A program made the position numbers and the translations under genes. The notes under the pieces are model-generated. The model ran no database searches and was not told the origin of the DNA. It saw only the letters and a program-made list of their open reading frames with translations. Shown here one piece after another: positions 43,023 to 43,024 of a stretch of DNA of 43,024 bases; the stretch's first letter is position 1; each line of letters begins with the position of its first letter. The DNA is taken from contig JAFGKU010000004.1 of NCBI GenBank assembly GCA_016928415.1, positions 1-43,024 of the forward strand, read 5' to 3'. This DNA is from Spirochaetales bacterium. GTDB taxonomy: Bacteria; Spirochaetota; Spirochaetia; SZUA-6; JAFGRV01.

Positions 43023-43024
43023 TG

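Noticed and set aside
1..43024. Window as a closed circle joining the two edge genes
   Set aside because: The left fragment is LolA-like and the right one FtsX-like; joining the ends would fuse unrelated families, so the edges are simple cuts.

Overview
The window is a chromosomal segment of a diderm (Gram-negative-type) bacterium of moderate GC. Evidence for two membranes is the set of lipobox lipoproteins, two putative outer-membrane beta-barrel proteins with a C-terminal Phe, LolA-like proteins and an FtsX-type permease. Cache/HAMP class III cyclase genes, proteins combining a metallo-beta-lactamase fold or an ADP/ATP-translocase-like MFS with cyclic-nucleotide-binding (CNB) domains, and stand-alone hemerythrin fit a spirochaete or a relative. 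That placement is inference and no rRNA is present to test it. No tRNA, rRNA, CRISPR array or insertion sequence was seen. Promoters close to TTGACA-17-TATAAT and strong Shine-Dalgarno sites are common.

Layout. 1-432: 5' part of a LolA-like gene running off the left edge. 637-6946: carbohydrate block, a lipoprotein glycoside hydrolase facing a binding protein plus two permeases of a CUT1-type sugar ABC importer (no ATPase here). 7139-9750: two overlapping secreted-protein genes (NlpC/P60-like; propeller-like). 9926-10978: isocitrate/isopropylmalate-family dehydrogenase. 11049-15384 (minus): small outer-membrane protein, MBL-fold/CNB protein, two-subunit class I fumarase. 15559-17629: membrane-anchored subtilase followed by a small protein resembling its propeptide. 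17640-18765 (minus): J-domain protein and divergent PAP2 protein. 19039-21063: class III adenylate cyclase. 21087-30437 (minus): five tightly packed genes, read as MFS-HEAT-CNB, PLP racemase, orphan ABC_sub_bind lipoprotein, Cache-MFS fusion and D-Ala-D-Ala ligase. 30553-30960: bacteriohemerythrin. 31584-36157: four-gene operon described below. 36257-39715: WD40/TPR lipoprotein and a half-size TauE-like protein. 39735-43022 (minus): beta-barrel protein, LolA-like protein, FtsX-like permease (cut by the right edge).

Most interesting locus: 31584-36157. A DUF2207-like membrane protein ends in a tail with nine cysteines spaced exactly every four residues (C-H-S-A units). It overlaps the start of a radical SAM/SPASM protein with a PqqD-like N-terminal region, and the two are flanked by two uncharacterised membrane proteins. 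This looks like a peptide-modification system of the CXXX-repeat kind in which the substrate is the cytoplasmic tail of a large membrane protein rather than a short free peptide. A long imperfect palindrome of about 200 bp lies just upstream of the operon's promoter.

Second theme: cyclic nucleotide signalling. One cyclase and two large proteins with paired CNB domains occur within 19 kb. One of these heads an operon for D-amino-acid and peptidoglycan precursor enzymes and an unusual sensor-transporter fusion.
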